A DNA stretch of 64,000 nucleotides from Luteococcus sp038433155. Its GTDB lineage: Bacteria > Actinomycetota > Actinomycetes > Propionibacteriales > Propionibacteriaceae. The translations under genes and the position numbers were made by a program. This document shows, one piece after another, positions 1-8,585 of this stretch (positions within the stretch are counted from its first letter, which is position 1; each line of letters opens with the position of its first letter). The stretch spans positions 1 through 64,000 of the forward strand of contig NZ_JBCDMW010000007.1 in the NCBI RefSeq assembly GCF_038433155.1. The letters run 5' to 3'. The notes under the pieces were generated by a model. The model did no database searches, had not been told where the DNA came from, and worked only from the letters and a program-made list of their open reading frames with translations.

Positions 1-74
<74 letters not shown>

Positions 75-100
75 CTTTCTGTCAGCGTCTGGGGCTGGAC

Positions 101-215
101 GGGCGCCCAATTCTGGAGATCGACCTCTGGATTCCGGCCGTCGGACGGCCGGCCGCGGTGCCCTACTTGGGCCCGCGATTCCCGAGGTCGATTTCCAGAA
201 TTGGACGCCGGACCC
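101..215. repeat. Dispersed palindromic element, copy 1
   Basis: The left arm (about 101-135) and right arm (about 177-215) are imperfect inverted repeats carrying the family core TCCAATTCTGGAAATCGACC and its complement. Here the left arm starts GCGCCCAATTCTGGAG. The 40-nt centre is not shared with other copies but has its own small G/C hairpin. It lies upstream of the nitronate monooxygenase gene on the plus strand. Without the internal start at 332, that reading frame would run back through this repeat. Confidence 0.85.
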
Positions 216-331
216 AGTGGTGGGCGGGCTCCAGAAGGCGCCCGAGCCTTGACGGCCCGGGGTCTGCACCGGCAAGAATCGGGGGCGACGAACAATCCCG
301 AATGCCCCGGCGGGGGCGGATGGAGGCCGAG

Positions 332-1342
332 ATGACTGCAGGACTGCCCGGGCGGCTGCCGCTCTTCCTGGCGCCGATGGCCGGGGGGCCCACCTCTCCG
401 GAACTGCTGGCGGCGGTGCTGCGGGCCGGGGCCGGCGGATTCCTGCCGGCCGGCTACCTCACCGCGGCCACCCTGGAGGCCAACCTGACCGAGCTGGGGG
501 ACCGGATGGGGCCGGCCCTGGAGGGTGCCCCGTACGGCGTGAACCTGTTCGTCCCCGGCCCCAATGACCAGGCCCGCGACGGCCAGGCCATCACCGACTA
601 CGCCGCCCGGTTGGGGGAGGGCGCCGGTGAACCGCGCTGGGATGACGACGACCACTACCCGGACAAGCTGCGGCTGTTGACCGAGGTGCACCGGGTGCCG
701 ATGGTCAGCTTCACGTTCGGCTGCCCCGGCGCCGATGAGGTGGCCCAGCTGAAGCAGGTGGGCAGCCGGGTGCTGGTCACCGTCACCGACCTGGCCGAGG
801 CCCGGGCCGCCGCGGCGGTGGGTGCGGATGCCCTGGTGGTGCAGGGATTCGACGCGGGTGGCCACCGCAGCACCCATGACGTCGCCAAGGAGCCGAACCA
901 CCGCGACGCCCTGGCCCTGCTGCCGGAACTGGCCGAGCGGGGCCTGCCGATGGTGGCCAGTGGCGGGGTCGCGACGCGGGGTGACGTGCAGCGGCTGCTG
1001 GCAGCCGGAGCAGTCGCGGTGCAGGTGGGGACGGCCTTCCTGCGCTGCCCGGAGGCCGGAACCAGCCAGGCGCACCGGGAACTGCTGGCCACCGGACACC
1101 AGACCCGGATCACCCGGGCCTTCTCCGGCCGCCCGGCCCGCGGGATCGTGAACGACTTCCTGGAGCGGCACGACGCCGACGCACCGGCGGTCTATCCACA
1201 GGTCAACCACCTCACCCAGCCCCTGCGGGCCGCGGCCGCCGCGCGCGGGGACTCCTCCCAGGTCTCCGGCTGGGCGGGCGCCGGTTGGGCCGCTGCCCAG
1301 GAGATCCCGGCGGCCGAGGTGGTGGCCTCGCTGCTGCCCTGA
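332..1342 (+). CDS. Nitronate monooxygenase (NPD/2-nitropropane dioxygenase family)
   Basis: FMN-dependent TIM-barrel enzyme of 336 residues that should oxidise alkyl nitronates, a detoxification role, in the cytosol. The N-terminal LPLFLAPMAGG strand, the VVQGFDAGGHRS segment with the AGGH histidine that acts as base in the family, and the later MVASGGVATRGDV and VAVQVGTAFL phosphate-binding strands all fit. The frame is open back to 158 through the palindromic repeat. ATG 332 is preferred because GGAGG at 322-326 sits five bases upstream and the family N-terminus begins there. ATG 302 and 320 are alternatives. The exact physiological substrate is unknown. Confidence 0.9.
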   Translation: MTAGLPGRLPLFLAPMAGGPTSPELLAAVLRAGAGGFLPAGYLTAATLEANLTELGDRMGPALEGAPYGVNLFVPGPNDQARDGQAITDYAARLGEGAGEPRWDDDDHYPDKLRLLTEVHRVPMVSFTFGCPGADEVAQLKQVGSRVLVTVTDLAEARAAAAVGADALVVQGFDAGGHRSTHDVAKEPNHRDALALLPELAERGLPMVASGGVATRGDVQRLLAAGAVAVQVGTAFLRCPEAGTSQAHRELLATGHQTRITRAFSGRPARGIVNDFLERHDADAPAVYPQVNHLTQPLRAAAAARGDSSQVSGWAGAGWAAAQEIPAAEVVASLLP

Positions 1343-1363
1343 CGCGGGGAGCATCCGGGATGG

Positions 1364-2260
1364 TCAGAGCAGCTGGTCCTCCCCGGCGTCCTGCAGCTGG
1401 ACCAGGCGGAGCAGTACGGCCATCCCGGCGGCGGCCACGCCACAGATCCCGGCCGCGCCACCCAGATAGGCGATGAACTGCTCGGTGAAGACCTCGCTGT
1501 GGATGTTGTTCACCTGCCAGGTGAACCAGGCGCAGATGGCCGCGATCCCCAGGGCGAAGCCCCCGGCCATCAGCAGCAGCACTGGCATCAGCCGGGAGGG
1601 GCGTTGCAGGGCGGGCTGGTCCTCGCCGAAGAGCCGTCGGCCCAGCATCCGTTGGCGCAGTGCCCCCAGGCTGAGCGCGCCGAAGGCCCAGCAGAAGCAC
1701 ACCAGGTAGGCGCCCACCACGTCGGAGGGACGGTGCCAGTGCGCCGCCAGGGTGCCGTACCCGAACAGCATCATCACGCCCGAGCCCAGCACCGCCACCA
1801 GGGGCCGCAACCGTCGGGGCGCCACCAACAGGGCGGCCACCATCGCGGAGCCGGCGGCCGTGGTGTGCCCGCTGGGAAAGGAGTTGTGCGCGATTCCCTT
1901 GTAGTCCAGCAGGAAAGGGCGGTACAGCAGGTGGTACTTCAGCACCCGGGTGGACAGGTTGGCACAGGCCACCACCGTCGCGGCCTCCAGGGCGAGCATC
2001 CACCGGCCGCGCAGCACCGCCACCATGGCCACCACCAGCATCGCCAGCGCGATCACGCCGACGGAGACCACCTCCAGGACGCCCTGCAGCCGGTCCGCGA
2101 CGTGGGTGTGACCGATGCTGGCCCCCAGGTAGGAGGCGGTGTCCAGCATCTGCCCCCGCCCGGTGGCGACGAAGAAGCGCCAGCATGCGAGCATGCTGAA
2201 GCCGCAGGCCGCCGCCAACAGCAGGGGCCGCAACCATCGCCATTCCCGGGAGAAATCCAT
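1364..2260 (-). CDS. PAP2-family membrane phosphatase
   Basis: Integral membrane phosphatase of 298 residues with about six hydrophobic segments. The three signature motifs of the PAP2 superfamily are visible: KYHLLYRP, then NSFPSGHTTA, then GTLAAHWHRPSDVVGA, which supplies the nucleophile-activating histidines. Members remove phosphate from lipid phosphates such as undecaprenyl pyrophosphate or phosphatidate at the outer membrane face; the substrate here is not determined. The frame is open upstream, but ATG 2260 begins a typical charged-then-hydrophobic N-terminus (MDFSREWRWL). It is divergent from the HtrA gene across 136 bp that carry a repeated TCACAGC motif. Confidence 0.85.
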   Translation of the reverse strand: MDFSREWRWLRPLLLAAACGFSMLACWRFFVATGRGQMLDTASYLGASIGHTHVADRLQGVLEVVSVGVIALAMLVVAMVAVLRGRWMLALEAATVVACANLSTRVLKYHLLYRPFLLDYKGIAHNSFPSGHTTAAGSAMVAALLVAPRRLRPLVAVLGSGVMMLFGYGTLAAHWHRPSDVVGAYLVCFCWAFGALSLGALRQRMLGRRLFGEDQPALQRPSRLMPVLLLMAGGFALGIAAICAWFTWQVNNIHSEVFTEQFIAYLGGAAGICGVAAAGMAVLLRLVQLQDAGEDQLL

Positions 2261-2293
2261 GCCGGGTATTCTTTCAAGCCAACCCAAAGCGCC

Positions 2294-2352
2294 GCTGTGA
2301 GCCAGCCCGGGCCGGTCCCTCGGTCCGTCGGGATTCACAGCTTCCTCACAGC
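2294..2352. promoter_or_regulatory. Candidate response-regulator boxes (TCACAGC)
   Basis: In the PAP2/HtrA divergent region CACAGC occurs at 2336-2341 and 2347-2352, a direct repeat with an 11-bp period, and the reverse complement GCTGTGA lies at 2294-2300. Tandem half-sites one helical turn apart are typical of OmpR/PhoB-family binding sites, and such a regulator is encoded at 4305. Binding is inferred. Confidence 0.35.
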
Positions 2353-2396
2353 GCGAACCATGGGTTTTCCCAGCCCGCCGACGTTGACTGGAGACC

Positions 2397-4028
2397 ATGG
2401 ACAACAAATTCCGTGCCGACGACCTGACCGGGGACGAGCCCACCCGGGCCCTGCTCGCGCAGCCCCGGGACGACGCGGAGTGGTTCTGGAGCCGTCCGCA
2501 GGAGGCCCAGGACGCCGAGCCGACCCGGGTGATCGGTGGCCAGGACGAGCAGACCCTCCAGCTGCCGTTGGCGATGAGCGCCGCGATCGGGTCGGCGGCG
2601 GCCACGGCGGCCCAGCGGGCAGGCTCGGGCTGGGGACAGGGTTCCGCGGGGCATGTGGCGCCGCCCGCTGCCGCGCCCTCGTTCACCCCGGCCCAACCCG
2701 TCCAGACCCAGCCTCTCCAGAACCAGCCCGTCCAGACCTGGGGTGCGCCGAGCGGTCAGCCGGTCCAGCCGGTTCCGGCCAGTGCGGCACAGCCGTCGCG
2801 CACCGGTGGCAAGGCCCTGTTGGCCGTCTTCGCCGCCAGCCTGTTGGCCGGCACCGCGATCCTGCAGGGGCCGGCGCTGCTCTCGTCGGGTTCCCAGCCG
2901 CAGGCGCAGCCCAGCGTGGGACAGCCGGAGGAATCGGGCCAGTCTGGCCAGGACCAGCAATCCGGAGCGGACGGGCAGTCCGGGCAGGATCAGCAGGGCC
3001 AGCAGGACGGTGGTGGCACCCCCGCCGAGGGCCGGCCCTGGGACCCGTGGCAGCAGGTGGAGCAGGGATCCGGCGTCACCAATGAGCAGCAGGCCGGCTC
3101 CCAGCAGACCACCGCCAGCGCGGCGCAGAGCAAGGGCGTCGTGCTGATCAACACCACCACCGCCGCGGGCCAGGGCGCGGGCAGCGGGATGGTGATCACC
3201 AGCAATGGCTATGTCCTGACCAACTACCACGTGGTGCAGTCCAGCACCCGGGTGCAGGTGCAGGTGGCCAGCACCCGCAAGACCTACGTCGCCACCGTCG
3301 TGGGGCACGACGCCAGCAATGACGTCGCCCTGCTGAAGCTGGAGGGGGCCGAGAACCTGGAGACCGTCACCATCGACGATGACCAGGTCCGGGCGGGGGA
3401 CAGCGTGACCGCCGTCGGCAATGCCAATGGGCAGGGCTATCTCAGCGCCGCCGCGGGCACGGTCACCGACACCTCCAGCAGCATCACCGTCACCAATGAG
3501 TCGTCGGCCTCCGGCAGGGAGGAGCTGACCGACGTGCTCAAGACCACGGCCGGCGCGCAGCCCGGTGACTCCGGCGGCCCGATGTATGACGCCGAGGGTG
3601 AGGTGCTGGGGATGACCACCGCGGGGCAGACCGCCTCCTCGGGGATCCGGACCCAGAACACCACCATCGCCAGCTATGCCGTGCCGATCGAGCGGGCCAT
3701 GGGCATCATCAAGCAGATCCAGGCCGGCAAGGAGTCCGGCAGTGTCAAGGTGGGGCCCAATGCCTACCTGGGAGTCTCGGTGCGCACCTTGGACGACGGC
3801 AGCCTGGTGGTGGCCTCCGTGGTCTCCGGTGGGCCGGCGGAACAGGCCGGGATCGGGCGCGGCGACGTGATCACCGGCATCGGCGGAACCGCCGTCGACT
3901 CCCACGCCACGCTCAGCGAGCAGCTGGCCGAGCGCAATCCCGGGGACACGGTGGCCGTGACCTGGCTGGACGAGCTGGGCCAGCGCCACCAGGCCGAGGT
4001 CAGCCTGGGCAGCAGCCCGGTGAACTGA
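2397..4028 (+). CDS. HtrA-type serine protease with PDZ domain
   Basis: Membrane-anchored trypsin-like protease of 543 residues. The order is: a cytosolic Pro/Gln-rich region (about 1-135), one transmembrane helix (about 137-157), a low-complexity Gln/Ser/Gly linker, the protease domain, and a C-terminal PDZ domain (about 455-540, YLGVSVRTL onward). The triad is visible: His278 in TNYHVV, Asp309 in NDVALL, Ser392 in GDSGGP. The family degrades or refolds damaged exported proteins. In mycobacteria the HtrA-like PepD is tied to the MprAB two-component system, and here a two-component pair follows directly (4305-6375), so stress regulation by that pair is a reasonable inference. Confidence 0.92.
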   Translation: MDNKFRADDLTGDEPTRALLAQPRDDAEWFWSRPQEAQDAEPTRVIGGQDEQTLQLPLAMSAAIGSAAATAAQRAGSGWGQGSAGHVAPPAAAPSFTPAQPVQTQPLQNQPVQTWGAPSGQPVQPVPASAAQPSRTGGKALLAVFAASLLAGTAILQGPALLSSGSQPQAQPSVGQPEESGQSGQDQQSGADGQSGQDQQGQQDGGGTPAEGRPWDPWQQVEQGSGVTNEQQAGSQQTTASAAQSKGVVLINTTTAAGQGAGSGMVITSNGYVLTNYHVVQSSTRVQVQVASTRKTYVATVVGHDASNDVALLKLEGAENLETVTIDDDQVRAGDSVTAVGNANGQGYLSAAAGTVTDTSSSITVTNESSASGREELTDVLKTTAGAQPGDSGGPMYDAEGEVLGMTTAGQTASSGIRTQNTTIASYAVPIERAMGIIKQIQAGKESGSVKVGPNAYLGVSVRTLDDGSLVVASVVSGGPAEQAGIGRGDVITGIGGTAVDSHATLSEQLAERNPGDTVAVTWLDELGQRHQAEVSLGSSPVN

Positions 4029-4069
4029 GCTGGCTTCCGAGCCCCCAAGTCCCCAGGCCCTGAACCCCG

Positions 4070-4090
4070 GAGCCGCCCCCGCGGCGGCTC
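4070..4090 (+). terminator. Hairpin after the HtrA gene
   Basis: GAGCCGCC at 4070-4077 pairs perfectly with GGCGGCTC at 4083-4090 around a 5-nt loop, 42 bases past the HtrA stop. There is no T-run, as is common for actinomycete terminator hairpins, so this remains a candidate. Confidence 0.45.
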
Positions 4091-4197
4091 GACCCGCTAC
4101 CGGGCATCATGGATGGGTTGGGCGCCGCCACGTCGTGGAACCCGCTGCTGATCCGGTGCCCGGAAATGGAGACCCGACGGGCCCGACCTGGCTGCCG

Positions 4198-4305
4198 ATG
4201 GGATCCCGTCAGATCAACCACACCCTGCAGCGCAGGGTCCGGGCCTATGCTGAAGGTCATCCCGAGGAGATGGCCGCCTGGCAGGCCCAGCAAGGAGAGC
4301 ACTGA
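4198..4305 (+). CDS. Possible 35-aa ORF overlapping the response-regulator start
   Basis: An ATG at 4198 opens a 35-codon frame whose TGA (4303-4305) overlaps the regulator ATG as TGATG, an arrangement that favours translational coupling. The frame stays open further upstream, with a possible GTG at 4135. The product is rich in Gln, Arg and Glu and ends QAQQGEH; no family is recognised. Third-position G/C is about 70 percent, below that of neighbouring genes, and there is no clear ribosome-binding site for it. It may be a leader peptide or chance. Confidence 0.3.
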   Translation: MGSRQINHTLQRRVRAYAEGHPEEMAAWQAQQGEH

Positions 4306-4976
4306 TGAGGTTGTTGCTGGTCGAGGATGATCGCTCGCTGGCCGAGGTCACCCGACGCGGACTCGTGGGCGAGGGCCACGTCGTGGATCTGGCGCGCGAC
4401 GGCAAGGAGGGCTGCCTCAAGGCCGTGCACGGCGAATACGACGTGGTGATCCTGGACATCATGCTGCCGCTGATGAATGGCTACGACGTGCTCAAGCAGA
4501 TGCGCGCCAACGACGTGTGGACCCCGGTGCTGATGCTCACCGCCAAGGACGGCGAATGGGATCAGGCCGACGCCTTTGACCTGGGCGCCGACGACTACCT
4601 CACCAAGCCGTTCAGCTTCGTCGTGCTCAATGCCCGGCTCCGCGCCCTGGCCCGACGTGGCGGTGCCGAGCGCCCGGCCCAGTTGACCGCCAAGGGGCTG
4701 GTGCTGGACCCGGCCACCCACCTGGTCAAGCGCGGCGAGCACTCCATCGACCTGACGCCGCGGGAGTTCAACCTGCTGGCCTACCTGATGCAGCAGCGCG
4801 GCGCCGTGGTCACCAAGGCGCAGATCCTGGACGGGGTCTGGGGTTCCGAGCACGACGGCGACCCCAATGTGGTGGAGGTCTACGTCGGCTACCTGCGCAA
4901 GAAGCTGGACACCCCGTTCGGGGAGAACACCATCCAGACCGTGCGCGGGGTGGGCTACCGGCTGGCGATGGACTAG
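4305..4976 (+). CDS. OmpR/PhoB-family response regulator
   Basis: DNA-binding response regulator of 223 residues. The receiver domain has the acidic pair EDD at 7-9, the phospho-acceptor Asp51 (VVILDIMLP), and Lys101 (YLTKPF). The C-terminal winged helix (about 130-223) ends in the usual VRGVGYRL. AAGGAG at 4292-4297 is a good ribosome-binding site. The likely partner kinase is on the opposite strand, with the two stop codons one base apart, rather than in the usual co-directional pair. The upstream HtrA gene and its TCACAGC direct repeat suggest an envelope-stress circuit; this is inference. Confidence 0.93.
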   Translation: MRLLLVEDDRSLAEVTRRGLVGEGHVVDLARDGKEGCLKAVHGEYDVVILDIMLPLMNGYDVLKQMRANDVWTPVLMLTAKDGEWDQADAFDLGADDYLTKPFSFVVLNARLRALARRGGAERPAQLTAKGLVLDPATHLVKRGEHSIDLTPREFNLLAYLMQQRGAVVTKAQILDGVWGSEHDGDPNVVEVYVGYLRKKLDTPFGENTIQTVRGVGYRLAMD

Positions 4977-4977
4977 C

Positions 4978-6375
4978 TCACTCCCGGCCGGGGAGCAGCA
5001 CCTCGAAGCAGGCGCCGCCCAGCGGCGAGTCCTCCACCCAGATCCGCCCGCCGTGGGCGGTGACGATCTGCTGGACGATGGCCAGGCCCAGGCCGGAACC
5101 ACCCTCGTCGCGGGAACGGGACTCCTCCAACCGCACGAAGCGGTCGAAGACCCGTTTGCGGTCATTGGGGGCAATCCCATTGCCGTCGTCCTCCACCCGG
5201 AGCACCGCGCCCCCGTCGGGCAGCGGACGAACCGTGACCTGCACCGTGCTGCGGGCGTGCCGGGCGGCGTTGTCGCACAGATTGCGCACCACCTGGCTGA
5301 GCTGCACCGGGTCGGCCACCAGCCGGGCCGCGGTGATCCGGGTGACCACCTCCACCGACGTCGTGCTGCGCAGCCGGGCGGCCTCCACGCTGGCCAGGTC
5401 ATCCAGGTCGGTCTCGACGAGGTTCAGCGGGGAGGCCCCGTCGCCGCTGCGGGAGAGGGCCAGCAGACCCTGCACCAGCTGGTTCAGCCGGCCGGTCTCC
5501 GCCTGCATCAGCGGCGCCATCTCCCGCCAGGTGTCCAGCCGGTCATCCCGGACGGAGATCTCCAGCGCCCCGGACAGGCTGGCCAGCGGGGATCGCAGCT
5601 CATGGCTGGCGTCGGAGATGAAGCGCTGCTGCTCATGGTGGGCGGTCTCCAGCCGGGCCAACATCTGGTTCATGGTCAAGGCCAGGTCCCGCAGCTCGTC
5701 CTCGGTGGGGGGCAGCGGGATCCGCTCGTCCAGCGTCGACGAGGTGATCCGGGAGACCCGGTCATTCATCTGGTCCACCGGACGCAGGGCGCGCCCGGCC
5801 ACCCACCAGGAGATCAGCCCCGCGGCCAGCATCACCAGCGGCACGCAGGCCAGCAACAAGCCCGTCGTCACGGTGACGGCGGACTGCTGGTCTTCCTGCG
5901 AGGTGGCGATCTGCACCACATAGTCCTGCCCGTCGTGGCTCAGGCCCTGCACAATCACCAGGTCCCGGTGCTCATTGCGGTCCCCGGGGCCCCACCACTG
6001 CACCTTGCCCTCCTCCAGCACCTGCCCGGGCTGGGCCATCTGCTCGGAGAAGGGCTGCTTGTAGTAGGAGTTGGAGGTCCACAACAGGGTCCGGTTGGCC
6101 CGCCACAGCTGTGCCCGGTAGCCGTCGTCCAGCTGCAGCTCGGAGCGCATCCCCTCGGGGCCGTGCTCGCTGACATAGCTGGCGGTGCGGTGGGCCACCT
6201 CCCGCGCCGACGTGACCTGCGCGGTGGCCAGGGCATTGGTCAGCAGGTTGGCCAGCAGGATGATCCCGAGGCACAGCGGGACGGCCACCAGCAGCACCGC
6301 CACGGCAGTCAGCTGCTTGCGGATCCCCCACCGGGTCCAGGTCTCGGCCAGGCGCAGTTTGGGCATGGCACCCAT
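4978..6375 (-). CDS. Sensor histidine kinase
   Basis: Membrane sensor kinase of 465 residues. It has a transmembrane helix at about 22-45, an extracytoplasmic sensor of about 120 residues, a second helix at about 167-190, and a HAMP linker. The dimerisation domain carries His258 in SDASHELRSPL. The ATPase domain has the N box (NLCDNAARHA), G1 (VEDDGNGI) and G2 (GGSGLGLAIV). It is convergent with the regulator, so the two cannot share a promoter. Start choice is open between ATG 6375 and ATG 6366 (MPKLRL); neither has a convincing ribosome-binding site. Confidence 0.9.
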   Translation of the reverse strand: MGAMPKLRLAETWTRWGIRKQLTAVAVLLVAVPLCLGIILLANLLTNALATAQVTSAREVAHRTASYVSEHGPEGMRSELQLDDGYRAQLWRANRTLLWTSNSYYKQPFSEQMAQPGQVLEEGKVQWWGPGDRNEHRDLVIVQGLSHDGQDYVVQIATSQEDQQSAVTVTTGLLLACVPLVMLAAGLISWWVAGRALRPVDQMNDRVSRITSSTLDERIPLPPTEDELRDLALTMNQMLARLETAHHEQQRFISDASHELRSPLASLSGALEISVRDDRLDTWREMAPLMQAETGRLNQLVQGLLALSRSGDGASPLNLVETDLDDLASVEAARLRSTTSVEVVTRITAARLVADPVQLSQVVRNLCDNAARHARSTVQVTVRPLPDGGAVLRVEDDGNGIAPNDRKRVFDRFVRLEESRSRDEGGSGLGLAIVQQIVTAHGGRIWVEDSPLGGACFEVLLPGRE

Positions 6376-6402
6376 CGTGCCGCATCCGGATGGGCTGGCT
6401 GA

Positions 6403-7323
6403 TCACATCCTCCGGACCATGAAGGGGATTGCGCCTGTCTGGCTACCTGCGTGGGCCAGGAGCTGCATCGGGGTCCGCGGCCTTGGCTGCCTGCGGTGCC
6501 GCGGATTGCCGCGCCCCTCTTCGGCGAACTCCGCCTCGGTCGCAGCCTGCCACTGTGCGAACTGTGGCTTGCGTTCCTCGAAATACTCGGGCTCGAAGAG
6601 CTTGGCCTCCAGCGGACTGGGGGTCTGGCGTCGGTGCGGTCCCTTGACGTAGTCCACCAGTTCGGTGTCGCGGAACTCGGGTGCTATCCGTTTGGCCACC
6701 CTGTCGACGAATTCCGCACCACTGGCGGGCGGGGACTCGGCGAGCGTGCGTTCCACATCCTCGATCATCTCCTCCGGTGTGGTGCGGGGCACCGGCTTGG
6801 GTTCCGAGTGGCACAAGACGTCGTGGGGGCCGGTATAGGTGTAGCTGTGCCGGGAATCCTGGACGACCCGCCCCAGATCGGTTGGGCAGGCCAGCAGTGA
6901 ACTCGACATCACGCTGCGGTGCACCAAGTGGCCGTACAGCTCCTTAGACGTGCTGAAGATCGGTGCCGCGTAGCGCACGAGGACTCCCGGAGCGTTCGCC
7001 AGGTCGCACAAGGTGTTGTGCTGCACCTTGCCGTTGGCGGTCTGGCCGGTCTTCACCATGAACCGGAAATAGGCCTCGCCGGGCCGCCGCCAGCCCTGCC
7101 GGATCTCGTAGGCATTGTTCGCGGTCAGGTGGGCAGAAACCTTGAACTGCAGGAAGACTAACGCCCAGGGGGTGGGAACCTTCAGGTCATAGCCCAGAGC
7201 CGCCTCCTCCTGGAGCGAAGGCACCACGGGCAGCCCCAGCAACTGCTTCGTCCGACGCAGCTCGTCGAGCCACTCCATCGAGTAGGCAAGCGCGAAGGTC
7301 GATTCGCTGAACAGGTTCGGCAT
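6403..7323 (-). CDS. Hypothetical protein
   Basis: A 306-residue soluble protein with no family recognised. G/C content is visibly lower than in its neighbours, a hint of transfer. The early segment LGYDLKVP followed by ALVFLQFKVS has the spacing of an Asp and a (Glu/Gln)-x-Lys pair as in PD-(D/E)XK nuclease folds, but this is weak. A Cys-His-rich middle and a basic, Pro-rich C-terminus are seen. The start is supported by a TATAGT -10 box whose last base lies six bases upstream of ATG 7323. Confidence 0.6.
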   Translation of the reverse strand: MPNLFSESTFALAYSMEWLDELRRTKQLLGLPVVPSLQEEAALGYDLKVPTPWALVFLQFKVSAHLTANNAYEIRQGWRRPGEAYFRFMVKTGQTANGKVQHNTLCDLANAPGVLVRYAAPIFSTSKELYGHLVHRSVMSSSLLACPTDLGRVVQDSRHSYTYTGPHDVLCHSEPKPVPRTTPEEMIEDVERTLAESPPASGAEFVDRVAKRIAPEFRDTELVDYVKGPHRRQTPSPLEAKLFEPEYFEERKPQFAQWQAATEAEFAEEGRGNPRHRRQPRPRTPMQLLAHAGSQTGAIPFMVRRM

Positions 7324-7329
7324 GTCCTG

Positions 7330-7335
7330 ACTATA
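7330..7335 (-). promoter_or_regulatory. Leaderless -10 box TATAGT
   Basis: On the minus strand TATAGT is followed by exactly six bases and the ATG at 7323, so transcription would begin at or next to the start codon. Confidence 0.6.
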
Positions 7336-7347
7336 GGGCTGACCATG

Positions 7348-8482
7348 TCAGCCACCCAGACCGGTACCCACCTCGCGCGCCGCCTTGATCCAGTCGTGGT
7401 CGGTGGGGACGTACTTCACCTTGCCGGCCACCTTCTCCAGCGGCACCGCGACGGTGTGCTCGCCCTGCGCGGCCACCATCACCCCGTACTCGCCGCTGGC
7501 CACCAGGTCCGCGCCCACGGTGCCCAACCGGGTTCCCAGCAGCCGGTCATGCGCGCACGGGGTGCCGCCGCGCTGTACATAACCCAGGATGGTCACCCCG
7601 GGACTCCAGACCGGTGGCCGCCTCCAGCTCCCGCGCCAGCTTGAAGGTGTTCTCCCGCTGCGCCGATTCCACCGAGGCCTTGTGTTTCTTGGCCGCGGCC
7701 ACCTGCTCCGGGGTCTTGGCCGCCTTCACCAGCGCCTCCGCGGCGGCCAGCTCCGCGGCATCCGCCACGCTGCGGGCTCCCTCGGCCACCGCCACGACGC
7801 TGAAGGTGGAGCCGCGCCTGCGGCGCTCCTCGATGGTCTGCACCACCGAGTCGATGGTGTAGGGGATCTCCGGCAGCAGGATGATGTCCGCCCCGCCGGA
7901 AATCCCGGAGCCCAGCGCCAACCAGCCGGCGCGGTGGCCCATGATCTCGGCCAGGATGATCCGGTGGTGGCTGTGGGCGGTGGAGTGCAACCGGTCCACC
8001 GCCTCCGTGGCGATCTCCAGGGCAGTGGCGAAGCCGAAGGAGTCGTCGGTCTCCACGATGTCGTTGTCGATGGTCTTGGGCAGGTGGATCACGTTCAACC
8101 CGGCCTTGGCCAGCCGGTTCGCATTCTTGGCGGTGCCGCCGCCGCCCAGGCAGACCAGGGCGTCGAGCTTGTTCTTCTGGTAGTTCTCGACGATGGTCGG
8201 GATCATGTCCCGGGTCTGGCCGTCGATGGTCATCCGGTGCACCTTGTCCCGGCTGGTGCCCAGGATGGTGCCGCCCACGGTCAGGATCCCCGACAGCGCC
8301 TGCGCGTCCAGCGGGATGGTGTGGTCCAGGGCCAGGCCCCGCATCCCGTCGCGAAAACCGATCAGCTCCATCCCGTGGCTGCCGATGGCAGCCTTGCCGA
8401 AACCGCGGATCGCGGAGTTCAGGCCCGGGGCGTCACCGCCCGCGGTGAGGATGCCGACGCGCTTGGTCTTCTTCGCGGCCAT
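7348..8482 (-). pseudogene. 6-phosphofructokinase, interrupted by a +1 frameshift
   Basis: Glycolytic phosphofructokinase (group III type) of about 377 residues if one base is removed. The first frame (8482 to about 7600) has GGDAPGLNSAIRG, CLGGGGTAKNANRL, PKTIDND and AEIMGHRAGWLAL. After the conserved ATGLESR it goes out of frame. The correct continuation VTILGYVQRGGTP reads in another frame down to the stop at 7348. One extra G in a four-base run at about 7596-7599 (CCCC on the plus strand) explains the break. The PKTIDND form is typical of PPi-dependent or mixed enzymes, so the phosphate donor is uncertain. Sequencing error is at least as likely as true inactivation. The start has a GAAAGG site. 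Confidence 0.85.
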
Positions 8483-8585
8483 GGTGTGCCTTTCGGGGTC
8501 GGGTCACCCGGCGTGGCTGCCCGGGTGCTTTCCCCGATGCTATGCAGCCCGCCGCGTCGACAACAGGCCCGGCGGGGTGATCCGG

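Noticed and set aside
158..331. N-terminal extension of nitronate monooxygenase
   Set aside because: The extension translates through palindromic copy 1 and adds a low-complexity Arg-rich segment; ATG 332 has a good ribosome-binding site at the family N-terminus.
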